Shown here one piece after another: positions 55,474-62,414 of a DNA stretch of 64,000 bases. This stretch comes from Pseudomonadota bacterium (GTDB taxonomy: Bacteria; Pseudomonadota; Gammaproteobacteria; Burkholderiales; Burkholderiaceae_D), in NCBI GenBank assembly GCA_023449275.1, contig JAEXJM010000057.1, positions 1 through 64,000 of the forward strand, in the 5' to 3' direction. Under the pieces are notes generated by a model. The model ran no database searches, was not told the DNA's origin, and worked only from the letters and a program-made list of their open reading frames with translations. Made by a program: the position numbers and the translations under genes. The first letter of the stretch is position 1; every line of letters begins with the position of its first letter.

Positions 55474-56979
55474 ATGGACTTTAGCATAAAATCGGCAGAC
55501 TCAAAAAACTCTCTGAACACAATTAAAACCGACTGTATCGTTGTTGGCGTTTATGAAAACAATAAACTGACCCCGGAAGCAACCGAACTCGATAAGCAGA
55601 AAACCATCAGCAACGCCCTCAAAAACGGAGACATTGATGGACAGCCTGGTTCTTCCCTGCTACTCCCGACACCCGCTGGAACCGCCGCCCAAAGAGTACT
55701 TCTGATCGGCCTGGGAAAAAATACCGAAATCAGTGAAAAAGACTTCCGCCAATCCATCACTGCCGTGATCAAGAGCATTTCCCGGACATCCATCGCCCAC
55801 CTGTTAATCGCCCTGCCATTCAACAGTATCGCCGGCAGGGACATGTCATGGTCCATCTATTGCATTTTGTCCGAATTTCATACATCCCTTTATCACAGCG
55901 ATGCGATGAAAAGTCAAAAAGCACCGTCTCCGAAAATCCGGAAAGCAGCATTCTACATTCCTTCGGCTGACGTGACCAATGCCAAAAAAACCCTTGAACG
56001 AACCGGAGCGATCACGGAGGGCATGAAACTCACGCAAGACCTCGGCAATTTGCCCGCCAATATCTGCACACCGACCTATCTTGCGAAACAAGCGAAAAAT
56101 CTCGCCAAACAATACAAATTCGATATCGAAATACTCGACAGAAAACAGATCGAGGCCTTGAAGATGGGCAGTTTTCTTTCCGTTGCCAAAGGCAGCGATG
56201 AACCGCCCAAGTTCATTGTACTCAAACATATGAACGGCAAATCGAAAGAAGCACCTGTCGTTCTGGTCGGTAAAGGCATCACTTTCGATTCAGGGGGCAT
56301 TTCATTGAAACCGGGCGCCGCGATGGACGAAATGAAATACGATATGTGCGGAGCCGCGTCGGTTTTGGGTACGTTCAAGGCCATCGGCAAGCTGAATCTG
56401 AAACAAAACATCATCGGCATTATCCCTGCCTGCGAAAACATGCCGTCGGGCCGAGCCAACAAACCCGGCGATATCGTGACATCCATGTCGGGCCAAACCA
56501 TCGAAATTCTGAACACCGATGCCGAAGGCCGCCTGATACTGTGTGACGCATTGACTTTCGCCGAAAGATTCCACCCTGAAACCGTGATCGATATCGCAAC
56601 GCTGACCGGCTCATGTATCGTGGCACTCGGCCACTACAACAGCGGTCTTTTCACCCGTCTGGATGAAGCACATGACAAACTCGCCGAGGAACTCATTGAC
56701 GCATCCAAAAGCAGCAACGACCCTGTCTGGCGCATGCCCATCGAAGATGCGTACCAGGAACAATTGAAATCGAACTTCGCCGATATGGCCAACATCGGCG
56801 GGCAGCCGGCAGGATGCGTCACGGCAGCCTGTTTCCTGGAACGATTCACGAGGAAATACACCTGGGCCCATCTGGATATTGCCGGAACGGCATGGAAAAG
56901 CGGCGCCGCCAAAGGCGCGACAGGACGTCCTGTTCCATTATTGTGCACCTGGCTGATCAACCGTGAAAACCGCAATTGA
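55474..56979 (+). CDS. pepA: Leucyl aminopeptidase (M17)
   Basis: Cytosolic hexameric zinc/manganese aminopeptidase, 501 residues from ATG 55474, which has GGAGG 8 bp upstream; an in-frame GTG at 55459 is rejected because it overlaps that site. The catalytic C-terminal domain has VGKGITFDSGGISLKP (Lys and Asp ligands), the MKYDMCGAASV loop, and the M17 signature NTDAEGRLIL. The N-terminal macrodomain-like region (1-170) is more divergent. PepA in E. coli also binds DNA for Xer recombination; whether this one does is unknown. A bidirectional terminator follows. Confidence 0.97.
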   Translation: MDFSIKSADSKNSLNTIKTDCIVVGVYENNKLTPEATELDKQKTISNALKNGDIDGQPGSSLLLPTPAGTAAQRVLLIGLGKNTEISEKDFRQSITAVIKSISRTSIAHLLIALPFNSIAGRDMSWSIYCILSEFHTSLYHSDAMKSQKAPSPKIRKAAFYIPSADVTNAKKTLERTGAITEGMKLTQDLGNLPANICTPTYLAKQAKNLAKQYKFDIEILDRKQIEALKMGSFLSVAKGSDEPPKFIVLKHMNGKSKEAPVVLVGKGITFDSGGISLKPGAAMDEMKYDMCGAASVLGTFKAIGKLNLKQNIIGIIPACENMPSGRANKPGDIVTSMSGQTIEILNTDAEGRLILCDALTFAERFHPETVIDIATLTGSCIVALGHYNSGLFTRLDEAHDKLAEELIDASKSSNDPVWRMPIEDAYQEQLKSNFADMANIGGQPAGCVTAACFLERFTRKYTWAHLDIAGTAWKSGAAKGATGRPVPLLCTWLINRENRN

Positions 56980-56983
56980 CGAC

Positions 56984-57023
56984 ATAAAAAATACGGCTTC
57001 AGTGGGCATCTGAAGCCGTTTTC
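56984..57023. terminator. Bidirectional terminator after pepA
   Basis: 10-bp stem ACGGCTTCAG (56993-57002) with CTGAAGCCGT (57010-57019), preceded by an A-run (56985-56992) and followed by TTTTC. It serves pepA and possibly the minus-strand gene ending at 57095. Confidence 0.85.
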
Positions 57024-57094
57024 GATTATTAAACAAATCCTGCAATTAATGGACAGATAACCCATCCGGATTGATAAACTTCTGATGAGAAATA

Positions 57095-57361
57095 TTATTC
57101 TTCCATCGTGGTTTCAGTTACAGTTTTTGTTTTTTTGACAGTTGCTTTCTTTTTTCCCTGTTTGGCTTTCGTGCTTTTCTGCTGGACGGGTGCCTTGGAA
57201 GCGCGCATTTCAATATCCTGAGCCTGTTTCAACACAGCCTGAGCCGCAGCGGGGTCAGTCGTTTCGACAATTTCAGAAGGAGGATAATAAGTTGCTGCAA
57301 ACGCCACACCGACAAATGCCGATAACATTACAAACAAGATCGATTGAGATAATTTCTTCAT
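57095..57361 (-). CDS. Small secreted Lys/Thr-rich protein of unknown function
   Basis: 88 residues from Met 57361, with GGAG 6 bp upstream. A clear Sec signal peptide (KK, then a hydrophobic core, ending AFA-AT) predicts a mature periplasmic protein of about 65 residues. The middle is Ala/Gln-rich and possibly helical; the last 30 residues are almost all Lys, Thr, Gln and Val, ending ETTMEE. The basic low-complexity tail could bind nucleic acid, LPS or peptidoglycan; I recognise no family. It is flanked by pepA (convergent) and the AAA ATPase (same strand, 118 bp downstream start to stop). Confidence 0.7.
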   Translation of the reverse strand: MKKLSQSILFVMLSAFVGVAFAATYYPPSEIVETTDPAAAQAVLKQAQDIEMRASKAPVQQKSTKAKQGKKKATVKKTKTVTETTMEE

Positions 57362-57479
57362 CATGAGCTCCAAAAAGATTGATACACATTATTTGTGCCT
57401 TGCTGACACAATAGAGTCAGAATAAGAAAACAAGCTCTGGGCAATCTTGATTCTACGCAAGAAAATCGCAACATCATGA

Positions 57480-59105
57480 CTACAACCCCCTAAACTGGGC
57501 GCAAGTCTTGAAAACATCCAGTGACGGTGTGACATTTTTCTGACGGCACCATTTTGCGGTCAGTTTCAGAAGCTCTTTGATATCCCGTCCGGAAATATCC
57601 CTGAAATGATTGATGAGCTCATTAACGAGCTCTTCATTCATGGAAAACTCGAACTGTTTTGCAAGCACATTCCAAATCTGTCTGGCTTCACTTATACCTG
57701 GAACGACATAACGAATCGTAGCGATACAACGGGATGCGATGGCATCATCGACGTCTTCAACCCGGTTTGTCGTCAGGAACAACAAGCCGTGGAAATATTC
57801 CAGCGTACGCAAGAATGAAGCGACAACGGCATTGTGATCAATATCATTGCCACGACGCCGGATATAAACGTCGGCCTCGTCGATCAGCATAACCGCTCCC
57901 CATCGCTGTGCACGCTTCAGAACCTTTTCAAGATTCTTCTCGACATTTTCAGAGGCAACCCCCAATTGCCCCGAATGCACCCTGTATAAAGGGCGACCGA
58001 CTACTTCCGAATAGACTTCAGCAGTCAGGGTCTTTCCAAGGCCCGGCGCGCCCTTGCAAAGAATCGTCGTCCCGCCCGATTTTCCGGCAACGATATCATC
58101 CATCAGAACATCCATATCCTGCGTCAGAATATCGATCAGATCACGATGTTCTTCAGGCAGGATCAGTTTCTCACGCAGGCTGGAATCATATTGATATTCT
58201 TTCAGATTATCGACGTGAATCCACATATTCGTATGTGTTTCAAGATTGAAACACAATACCTGTGGATGAACCGGAATCTCGTTATAGTTCAAGCCCTGAC
58301 CTTGCCAGAATGGAGAATCCGTCCGTGTGAAAAACCGGCGGTGAATCAGTCCTTCGTCATTGATGACACGGCTTGGTACATCAAAAAGCACCCTTTCGGG
58401 AAAATGCGTCCGTTCATCCAGATCGACTTCCATACCGCTACCGGTTGCCCAGAACTGACTGTTCATTTTCGGCATGATTTGCGTGAAAACTTCCATGGAT
58501 TCAAGATAAGCCTTTTTAAGTTCGGGCGTTTCCTTGATATATCCCTTGGTCGCCAATACATCGGCAATCCGCTTGAACTGCACGTCTTCGGCAAAAAAGT
58601 ACGATATTCTGGTGGCAGGCCTGATCAGATCGTCTTTTCTGGTCGGAATGCTGTTCGCCGTCATATAAACGGCGACACAGGGAGGTGCGTTGGATGCTTC
58701 CTGATAGGCGATATCCGTTACCAGCCAGGGAAGATGCTCACCGTTTTCGCCAATGGTATAAAGCCAGCCATCGATAGCATCCTGCTTGATATATTCGCCC
58801 ATTGCCTGTGTCAAAACCACCAGATCGAAGATTTCGATATTGGCGGGATCACGGGACGCTTCACGCAAACCGATGATCGTGCCGACCATGGAACGATCAC
58901 CCTCTTCTTTCAGCTTTTCAAGAACCCAATCCTGAGCGACCTCATCAAGTTCATTGTAAAAAATGGATATTTCGTCATCCCCCCGCAACAAGAGATAGGC
59001 AGGTATATTGCGGGTCCATTCGGCCTCGGCAAAAAACTCCTTCGCCTCTTTGGCAATGGCAGTGGAAATGGTTATACAGACACCACGAGAAGCTTCATAG
59101 TTCAT
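57480..59105 (-). CDS. AAA-family ATPase with unfamiliar N-terminal domain
   Basis: 541 residues, cytosolic. A single AAA domain lies in the C-terminal half: Walker A GAPGLGKT (352-359, Lys358), Walker B VMLIDEAD (Asp409-Glu410), sensor 1 FLTTNR, and arginine-finger candidates in DAIASRC. The N-terminal 310 residues are mixed alpha/beta, acidic, and resemble no family I can name; they include a Trp-rich stretch WIHVDNLKEYQYD just before the ATPase. The ATPase itself looks like the classical/katanin-type clade that remodels proteins. GGAG lies 8 bp before the ATG. Partner and substrate are unknown. The divergent neighbour run encodes small envelope/stress proteins. Confidence 0.75.
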   Translation of the reverse strand: MNYEASRGVCITISTAIAKEAKEFFAEAEWTRNIPAYLLLRGDDEISIFYNELDEVAQDWVLEKLKEEGDRSMVGTIIGLREASRDPANIEIFDLVVLTQAMGEYIKQDAIDGWLYTIGENGEHLPWLVTDIAYQEASNAPPCVAVYMTANSIPTRKDDLIRPATRISYFFAEDVQFKRIADVLATKGYIKETPELKKAYLESMEVFTQIMPKMNSQFWATGSGMEVDLDERTHFPERVLFDVPSRVINDEGLIHRRFFTRTDSPFWQGQGLNYNEIPVHPQVLCFNLETHTNMWIHVDNLKEYQYDSSLREKLILPEEHRDLIDILTQDMDVLMDDIVAGKSGGTTILCKGAPGLGKTLTAEVYSEVVGRPLYRVHSGQLGVASENVEKNLEKVLKRAQRWGAVMLIDEADVYIRRRGNDIDHNAVVASFLRTLEYFHGLLFLTTNRVEDVDDAIASRCIATIRYVVPGISEARQIWNVLAKQFEFSMNEELVNELINHFRDISGRDIKELLKLTAKWCRQKNVTPSLDVFKTCAQFRGL

Positions 59106-59367
59106 TCAAATACTCCAGGTCGCGAGATGAGTTGGGTTACGTAACAATCATTCCATAAGACTAAACCAATTTTAGCAAGTCTGCCGCCCAAATCCTCACC
59201 CCTGGCCCAATAAAATTTCGATTTCTCCCTTCCGCCAGCCTTTCGGATTGAAATTGCACTTTCGTCTGGAACAGGCTTTCCCGAAAATTGCCTCATGCAA
59301 ACTATGGAACTCTTGAATCCTTAGTCCCTCTAAGAAAAAACTTTGCATTCACTTTTATGAGGAACAT
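59106..59367. other. Intergenic region between divergent AAA ATPase and DUF4142 genes
   Basis: 262 bp expected to hold divergent promoters. No coding frame, hairpin terminator or unmistakable promoter pair was recognised. Confidence 0.4.
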
Positions 59368-59892
59368 ATGAAAAAGATCACATCATGGTTACTGCTCACA
59401 GCACTTTCCCTGGGCTTCATTTCCATTGCAAATGCCCAAAACTACAATAGTGCACCAGAGGTCGCATCGACACTTTACTCGATTAACAAGGCCCAGATAG
59501 AAACGGGCCAGATGGCAAAAAACAAAACGATCAATGATTCCGTCTTGAAATTCGCCAATCAAATGATCAGCGATCACAAAAATGCCCAAACCCGGCTCGA
59601 CGCTATTTTAAAAGCCAACAACATTAACAGAATCACCAGTGCCGATGCACGTACCATTCGCGGCGAAACCCGCAAAACCATGCGCGCCATGAAAAAAGTC
59701 AATGGCATTACATTCGACCAGACCTACATGGATTATGAAATCAATTCCCATAAAAAAGCATTGAATGTCATTAATGATTATATCCTTCCAAGAGTCCAAA
59801 ACGCCGAACTGAAAAACTATACCCTGGCAATGAGACAGAACATTATGAATCATTTACAGCAGGCACAGCAAATCCGGATGAACATCCAGTAA
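59368..59892 (+). CDS. DUF4142 domain periplasmic protein
   Basis: 174 residues with a Sec signal peptide cleaved after about residue 23 (IANA-QN). The mature part is almost all helical, with the DUF4142 pattern: SINKAQIETGQMAKNKTINDSVLKFANQMISDH (abbreviated) followed by HKNAQTRLDAIL, and a second helical pair (FDQTYMDYEINSHKKALNVI). The family adopts a ferritin-like four-helix bundle; a metal site is not certain. It is the first of a run of plus-strand stress/envelope genes and has GAGGA upstream. Physiological role unknown. Confidence 0.82.
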   Translation: MKKITSWLLLTALSLGFISIANAQNYNSAPEVASTLYSINKAQIETGQMAKNKTINDSVLKFANQMISDHKNAQTRLDAILKANNINRITSADARTIRGETRKTMRAMKKVNGITFDQTYMDYEINSHKKALNVINDYILPRVQNAELKNYTLAMRQNIMNHLQQAQQIRMNIQ

Positions 59893-59941
59893 TTAAGAAA
59901 GGCAATACTGCATTCCAATTATTGATTAAGGGGATTTAACC

Positions 59942-60343
59942 ATGTTTAACGCACCTGATCCAAACTCACAAAAAAAACTCAGGGATGGAATGGAATCCGT
60001 TTCAGAACAGGTGGATATTTCCAAAGAAGATTTTAAAATCGCGGCAAACAATATCAAGGAAAACATTCAATCCGAAACGGAACGTTTTCAGGAAGACCTC
60101 AAGGATCTGAAAGACAAGGTAATTGATCTGTCCACAACAGGCATTTCCGTTGCCCGGCAAACGATTTCATCAAACCTTTCTGCGGCAAAAGAAAAAGCGA
60201 ACCAGGCTGCACATTGTGCAATGAACCATGCAGAAAAAAACCTCGAGTCAACCGTGCACTATGTAAGACAGAAACCCTACCAGTCACTGGGTATCGCGCT
60301 GGGAATCGGTTTCATACTAGGCAGGCTGATGTCACGTAAATAA
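59942..60343 (+). CDS. DUF883 family membrane-anchored protein (YqjD/ElaB-like)
   Basis: 133 residues. A long charged amphipathic helical region (about 1-100) precedes one C-terminal transmembrane helix with a glycine-zipper pattern (SLGIALGIGFILGRLMSRK), the layout of YqjD, ElaB and YgaM. In E. coli these tail-anchored proteins bind ribosomes at the inner membrane in stationary phase. GGGG lies 8 bp before the ATG. The next two genes are YqjE- and YqjK-like, so the set is a yqjDEK-type operon. Confidence 0.87.
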   Translation: MFNAPDPNSQKKLRDGMESVSEQVDISKEDFKIAANNIKENIQSETERFQEDLKDLKDKVIDLSTTGISVARQTISSNLSAAKEKANQAAHCAMNHAEKNLESTVHYVRQKPYQSLGIALGIGFILGRLMSRK

Positions 60344-60365
60344 ATCACGTCAAAGGAGTGCTTCT

Positions 60366-60734
60366 GTGTTCCATTCTCTGAAAAAAATCAAAGAATTCGG
60401 CAAATTCATGCAGGAAAGATCCGGAGATTATCTCCGCCTGTTTTTTCTTGAACTTGAAATACAGAAGCTGCTCTTTCTCAACAGACTGATATGCATCATC
60501 ATTTTCTCGATCAGTGTTTTTCTGTCCATTATGTTCCTTGGTATCGCCTGTATCGTTTCATTCTGGGACACACCCTACAGAATTCCGGTGTCATGGCTTG
60601 TTTTCGGGGCTTTCATTCTGATTATGCTTGTTTGTGCCTTTATTTATATGCGAAACAGGAATGACCGTCCCATGTTTCATGATATGAAGGCGGAATTCAA
60701 GAAGGATTTAAGCCTGCTGAAAGATATTGTATGA
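60366..60734 (+). CDS. YqjE-like inner-membrane protein (phage holin-like family)
   Basis: 122 residues, two adjacent transmembrane helices (about residues 41-66 and 76-98) with a basic/acidic helical stretch on either side. The layout and position between YqjD- and YqjK-like genes fit the YqjE/holin-superfamily-III group. The start is GTG at 60366-60368, 7 bp after AAAGGAG. The last codons overlap the next gene (ATGA). It is not a phage holin in context; no lysis genes are present. Function unknown. Confidence 0.8.
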   Translation: MFHSLKKIKEFGKFMQERSGDYLRLFFLELEIQKLLFLNRLICIIIFSISVFLSIMFLGIACIVSFWDTPYRIPVSWLVFGAFILIMLVCAFIYMRNRNDRPMFHDMKAEFKKDLSLLKDIV

Positions 60735-60994
60735 GCCACCTTGATCAAATGGAAAATGAAAGAAAACTGTTGCTTCAGAATCTGAAGCTCAAAAGAATGA
60801 GCTGGAAATTCCGGTTCATAAAGAATGAGCTTTCTTATAAACGGTATGAAGATTATATGAACAGCTTCTTTCCAAGAAGCATTATCTTCAGGTTCTTAAG
60901 CAATTACCCTTCAATTCCAGTATTGGCCATTTCATTTCTGACAGTCGAAAAAAGCCGCAATTTCTTTTTTAATATAATCAAAAAGATATTCTGA
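60731..60994 (+). CDS. YqjK-like small protein
   Basis: 87 residues, basic, overlapping the upstream gene by 4 bp (ATGA), so translationally coupled. An N-terminal Lys/Arg/Glu-rich helical part is followed by a moderately hydrophobic stretch (SIIFRFLSNYPSIPVLAISFL) that may lie in or on the membrane. Similarity to YqjK rests mainly on operon position and overall character, so the family name is tentative. Confidence 0.6.
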   Translation: MSHLDQMENERKLLLQNLKLKRMSWKFRFIKNELSYKRYEDYMNSFFPRSIIFRFLSNYPSIPVLAISFLTVEKSRNFFFNIIKKIF

Positions 60995-61108
60995 TTTTCA
61001 AACCTGATATTTGTGCACTTGTTTTTCGTTGACGATTCTCAATCACGGAAGAAATGAAAACCGGTACTTTTAATTACTAATTTCTTTATCATAAATGCGG
61101 AGGTTGAG

Positions 61109-61516
61109 ATGAGTTATCTATTGAAAGACGTATACGGCATGTACAAGTGCAATATTGAAGGAGGCATTTGCTTTTTGGGTGCCAAGACTCTGATCGGCGA
61201 TGAAGTCATTGGAAAAGACGGGAAAAAACTGGGCAAAATCGAGGAACTGATGATCGACATGAAAAACAATCGTATCGCTTATGTCCTGATGTCCTTTGCC
61301 GGTTTTCTGGGTATGGGAGAACGTCTTTTTGCCGTTCCATTTGCAGCGCTTCGAAACGACGGACAGAAAGGTCAATTCTATCTGGATGCTGATGAAGAAA
61401 AAATCAACAACGCTCCATATATCAATCCGAATGAATGGCCTGATATGGCAGATAAAAACTGGGTTCGTGAGGTTCATGCATTCTATGGCGTTGAACCTTA
61501 CCTGATGGGTATGTAA
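61109..61516 (+). CDS. PRC-barrel domain protein
   Basis: 135 residues with no signal peptide. The central part is a PRC-barrel: LIGDEVIGKDGKKLGKIEELMIDMKNNRIAYVLM (abbreviated), followed by LFAVPFAAL. This beta-barrel fold is known from RimM and photosynthetic reaction centre H subunits and often binds RNA or proteins. The C-terminal 40 residues include WPDMADKNWVREVHAFYG. It follows the yqjDEK-like set by 114 bp, with GGAGG upstream of its ATG, and is followed 23 bp later by a BON lipoprotein gene. PRC-barrel and BON proteins of this kind are often general-stress or osmotic-stress induced. Confidence 0.85.
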   Translation: MSYLLKDVYGMYKCNIEGGICFLGAKTLIGDEVIGKDGKKLGKIEELMIDMKNNRIAYVLMSFAGFLGMGERLFAVPFAALRNDGQKGQFYLDADEEKINNAPYINPNEWPDMADKNWVREVHAFYGVEPYLMGM

Positions 61517-61539
61517 ATAACCTCGAAAGGAAAAATTTC

Positions 61540-61851
61540 ATGAGATTCCAAAAAACCATTCTTGCATTTTTCGTTGCCTTGTTCATGGTATCTCTCGCTG
61601 GCTGCGCCTCCACTCAAAAACACTCCAGCGCAGCAGAATATATCGATGATGCCGTGATCACGACAAAAGTCAAGGCAGCGCTTTTCGGTGATCCCGACCT
61701 TTCCGCTGCTGAAATCAATGTCGAGACCTACAATGGTGAAGTACAGCTTAGCGGCTTTGTCTCAACCAAAGCCCAGATCGCCGAGGCCGTCAGAGTAACG
61801 AAAACTGTCGATGGAGTACGAAGCGTCAAAAACAGCCTGCAATTGAAATAA
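61540..61851 (+). CDS. BON-domain lipoprotein (OsmY-like, single domain)
   Basis: 103 residues. The lipoprotein signal ends in LAGC (Cys22), followed by a short Ser/His-rich linker and one BON domain: DDAVITTKVKAALFGDPDL, INVETYNGEVQLSGFV, AVRVTKTVDGVRSVKNSLQ. BON domains bind phospholipid membranes, and single-domain lipoproteins of this sort sit in the periplasm or at the outer membrane. AAAGGAAA precedes the ATG. The stop codon overlaps a bidirectional terminator shared with folA. Confidence 0.9.
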   Translation: MRFQKTILAFFVALFMVSLAGCASTQKHSSAAEYIDDAVITTKVKAALFGDPDLSAAEINVETYNGEVQLSGFVSTKAQIAEAVRVTKTVDGVRSVKNSLQLK

Positions 61852-61882
61852 AAAAACGGCCAGATAAACTGGCCGTTTTTTT
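61851..61882. terminator. Bidirectional terminator between BON lipoprotein gene and folA
   Basis: 13-bp stem AAAAAACGGCCAG (61851-61863) with CTGGCCGTTTTTT (61869-61881), five-base loop, and T-run. It overlaps both convergent stop codons. Confidence 0.9.
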
Positions 61883-62369
61883 ATTTGTCCGCAACCCGCT
61901 CGAATTCGACAAAGGCATAGGGAATCGAAGCATCGATTTCTCTCCTTGATTTTTCTACAAACCAATTCGCAGGTAATTCCGGATACAGGGTTTCACCTTC
62001 AAATTCAGCATGAACAATCGATAAAAACACCTTGTCTGTCATCGGCAAGGTCTGGCTGAACAGTTCTCCCCCACCGCCTATCACAATGTCTTCCTTACCC
62101 AGCTTTCTGGCCAGACCGATTGCCTGATCGATATCGTTGACAACATAAGCGCCGGGCACTTCATAACCGGTCTGCCTGCTGACGATAATCGTCACCCGGT
62201 TCGGCAAGACCCTTCCGATCGATTCATGGGTTTTTCTTCCCAGAATCAAAGCCTTCCCGACTGTCAGATCACGGAATATTTTCTGTTCACCCGGAATATA
62301 CCAGGGCATTTGACCATCCTTGCCGATTACCCTGTTTTCCGCCATGGCCACTACATGCGATATCGTCAT
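61881..62369 (-). CDS. folA: Dihydrofolate reductase
   Basis: Reduces dihydrofolate to tetrahydrofolate with NADPH; target of trimethoprim. 162 residues, chromosomal FolA length. Landmarks are VVAMAENRVIGKDGQMPW, the acidic active-site residue as Glu in YIPGEQKIF (Asp27 in E. coli), LILGRKTHESIGRVLPNR and IGGGGELFSQTLP. Glu at the catalytic position occurs in some bacterial DHFRs. A GGAAGAG site precedes the ATG. It is convergent with the BON lipoprotein gene, and the TPR protein gene lies upstream. Confidence 0.96.
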   Translation of the reverse strand: MTISHVVAMAENRVIGKDGQMPWYIPGEQKIFRDLTVGKALILGRKTHESIGRVLPNRVTIIVSRQTGYEVPGAYVVNDIDQAIGLARKLGKEDIVIGGGGELFSQTLPMTDKVFLSIVHAEFEGETLYPELPANWFVEKSRREIDASIPYAFVEFERVADK

Positions 62370-62414
62370 TAAAAACTCTTCCTTCCATTCCTCACATTCG
62401 TCATTTATTGACGC

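Noticed and set aside
60366..60734. Holin-like protein as a sign of prophage
   Set aside because: It sits in a yqjDEK-like operon; no lysin, capsid, tail or integrase genes are nearby.
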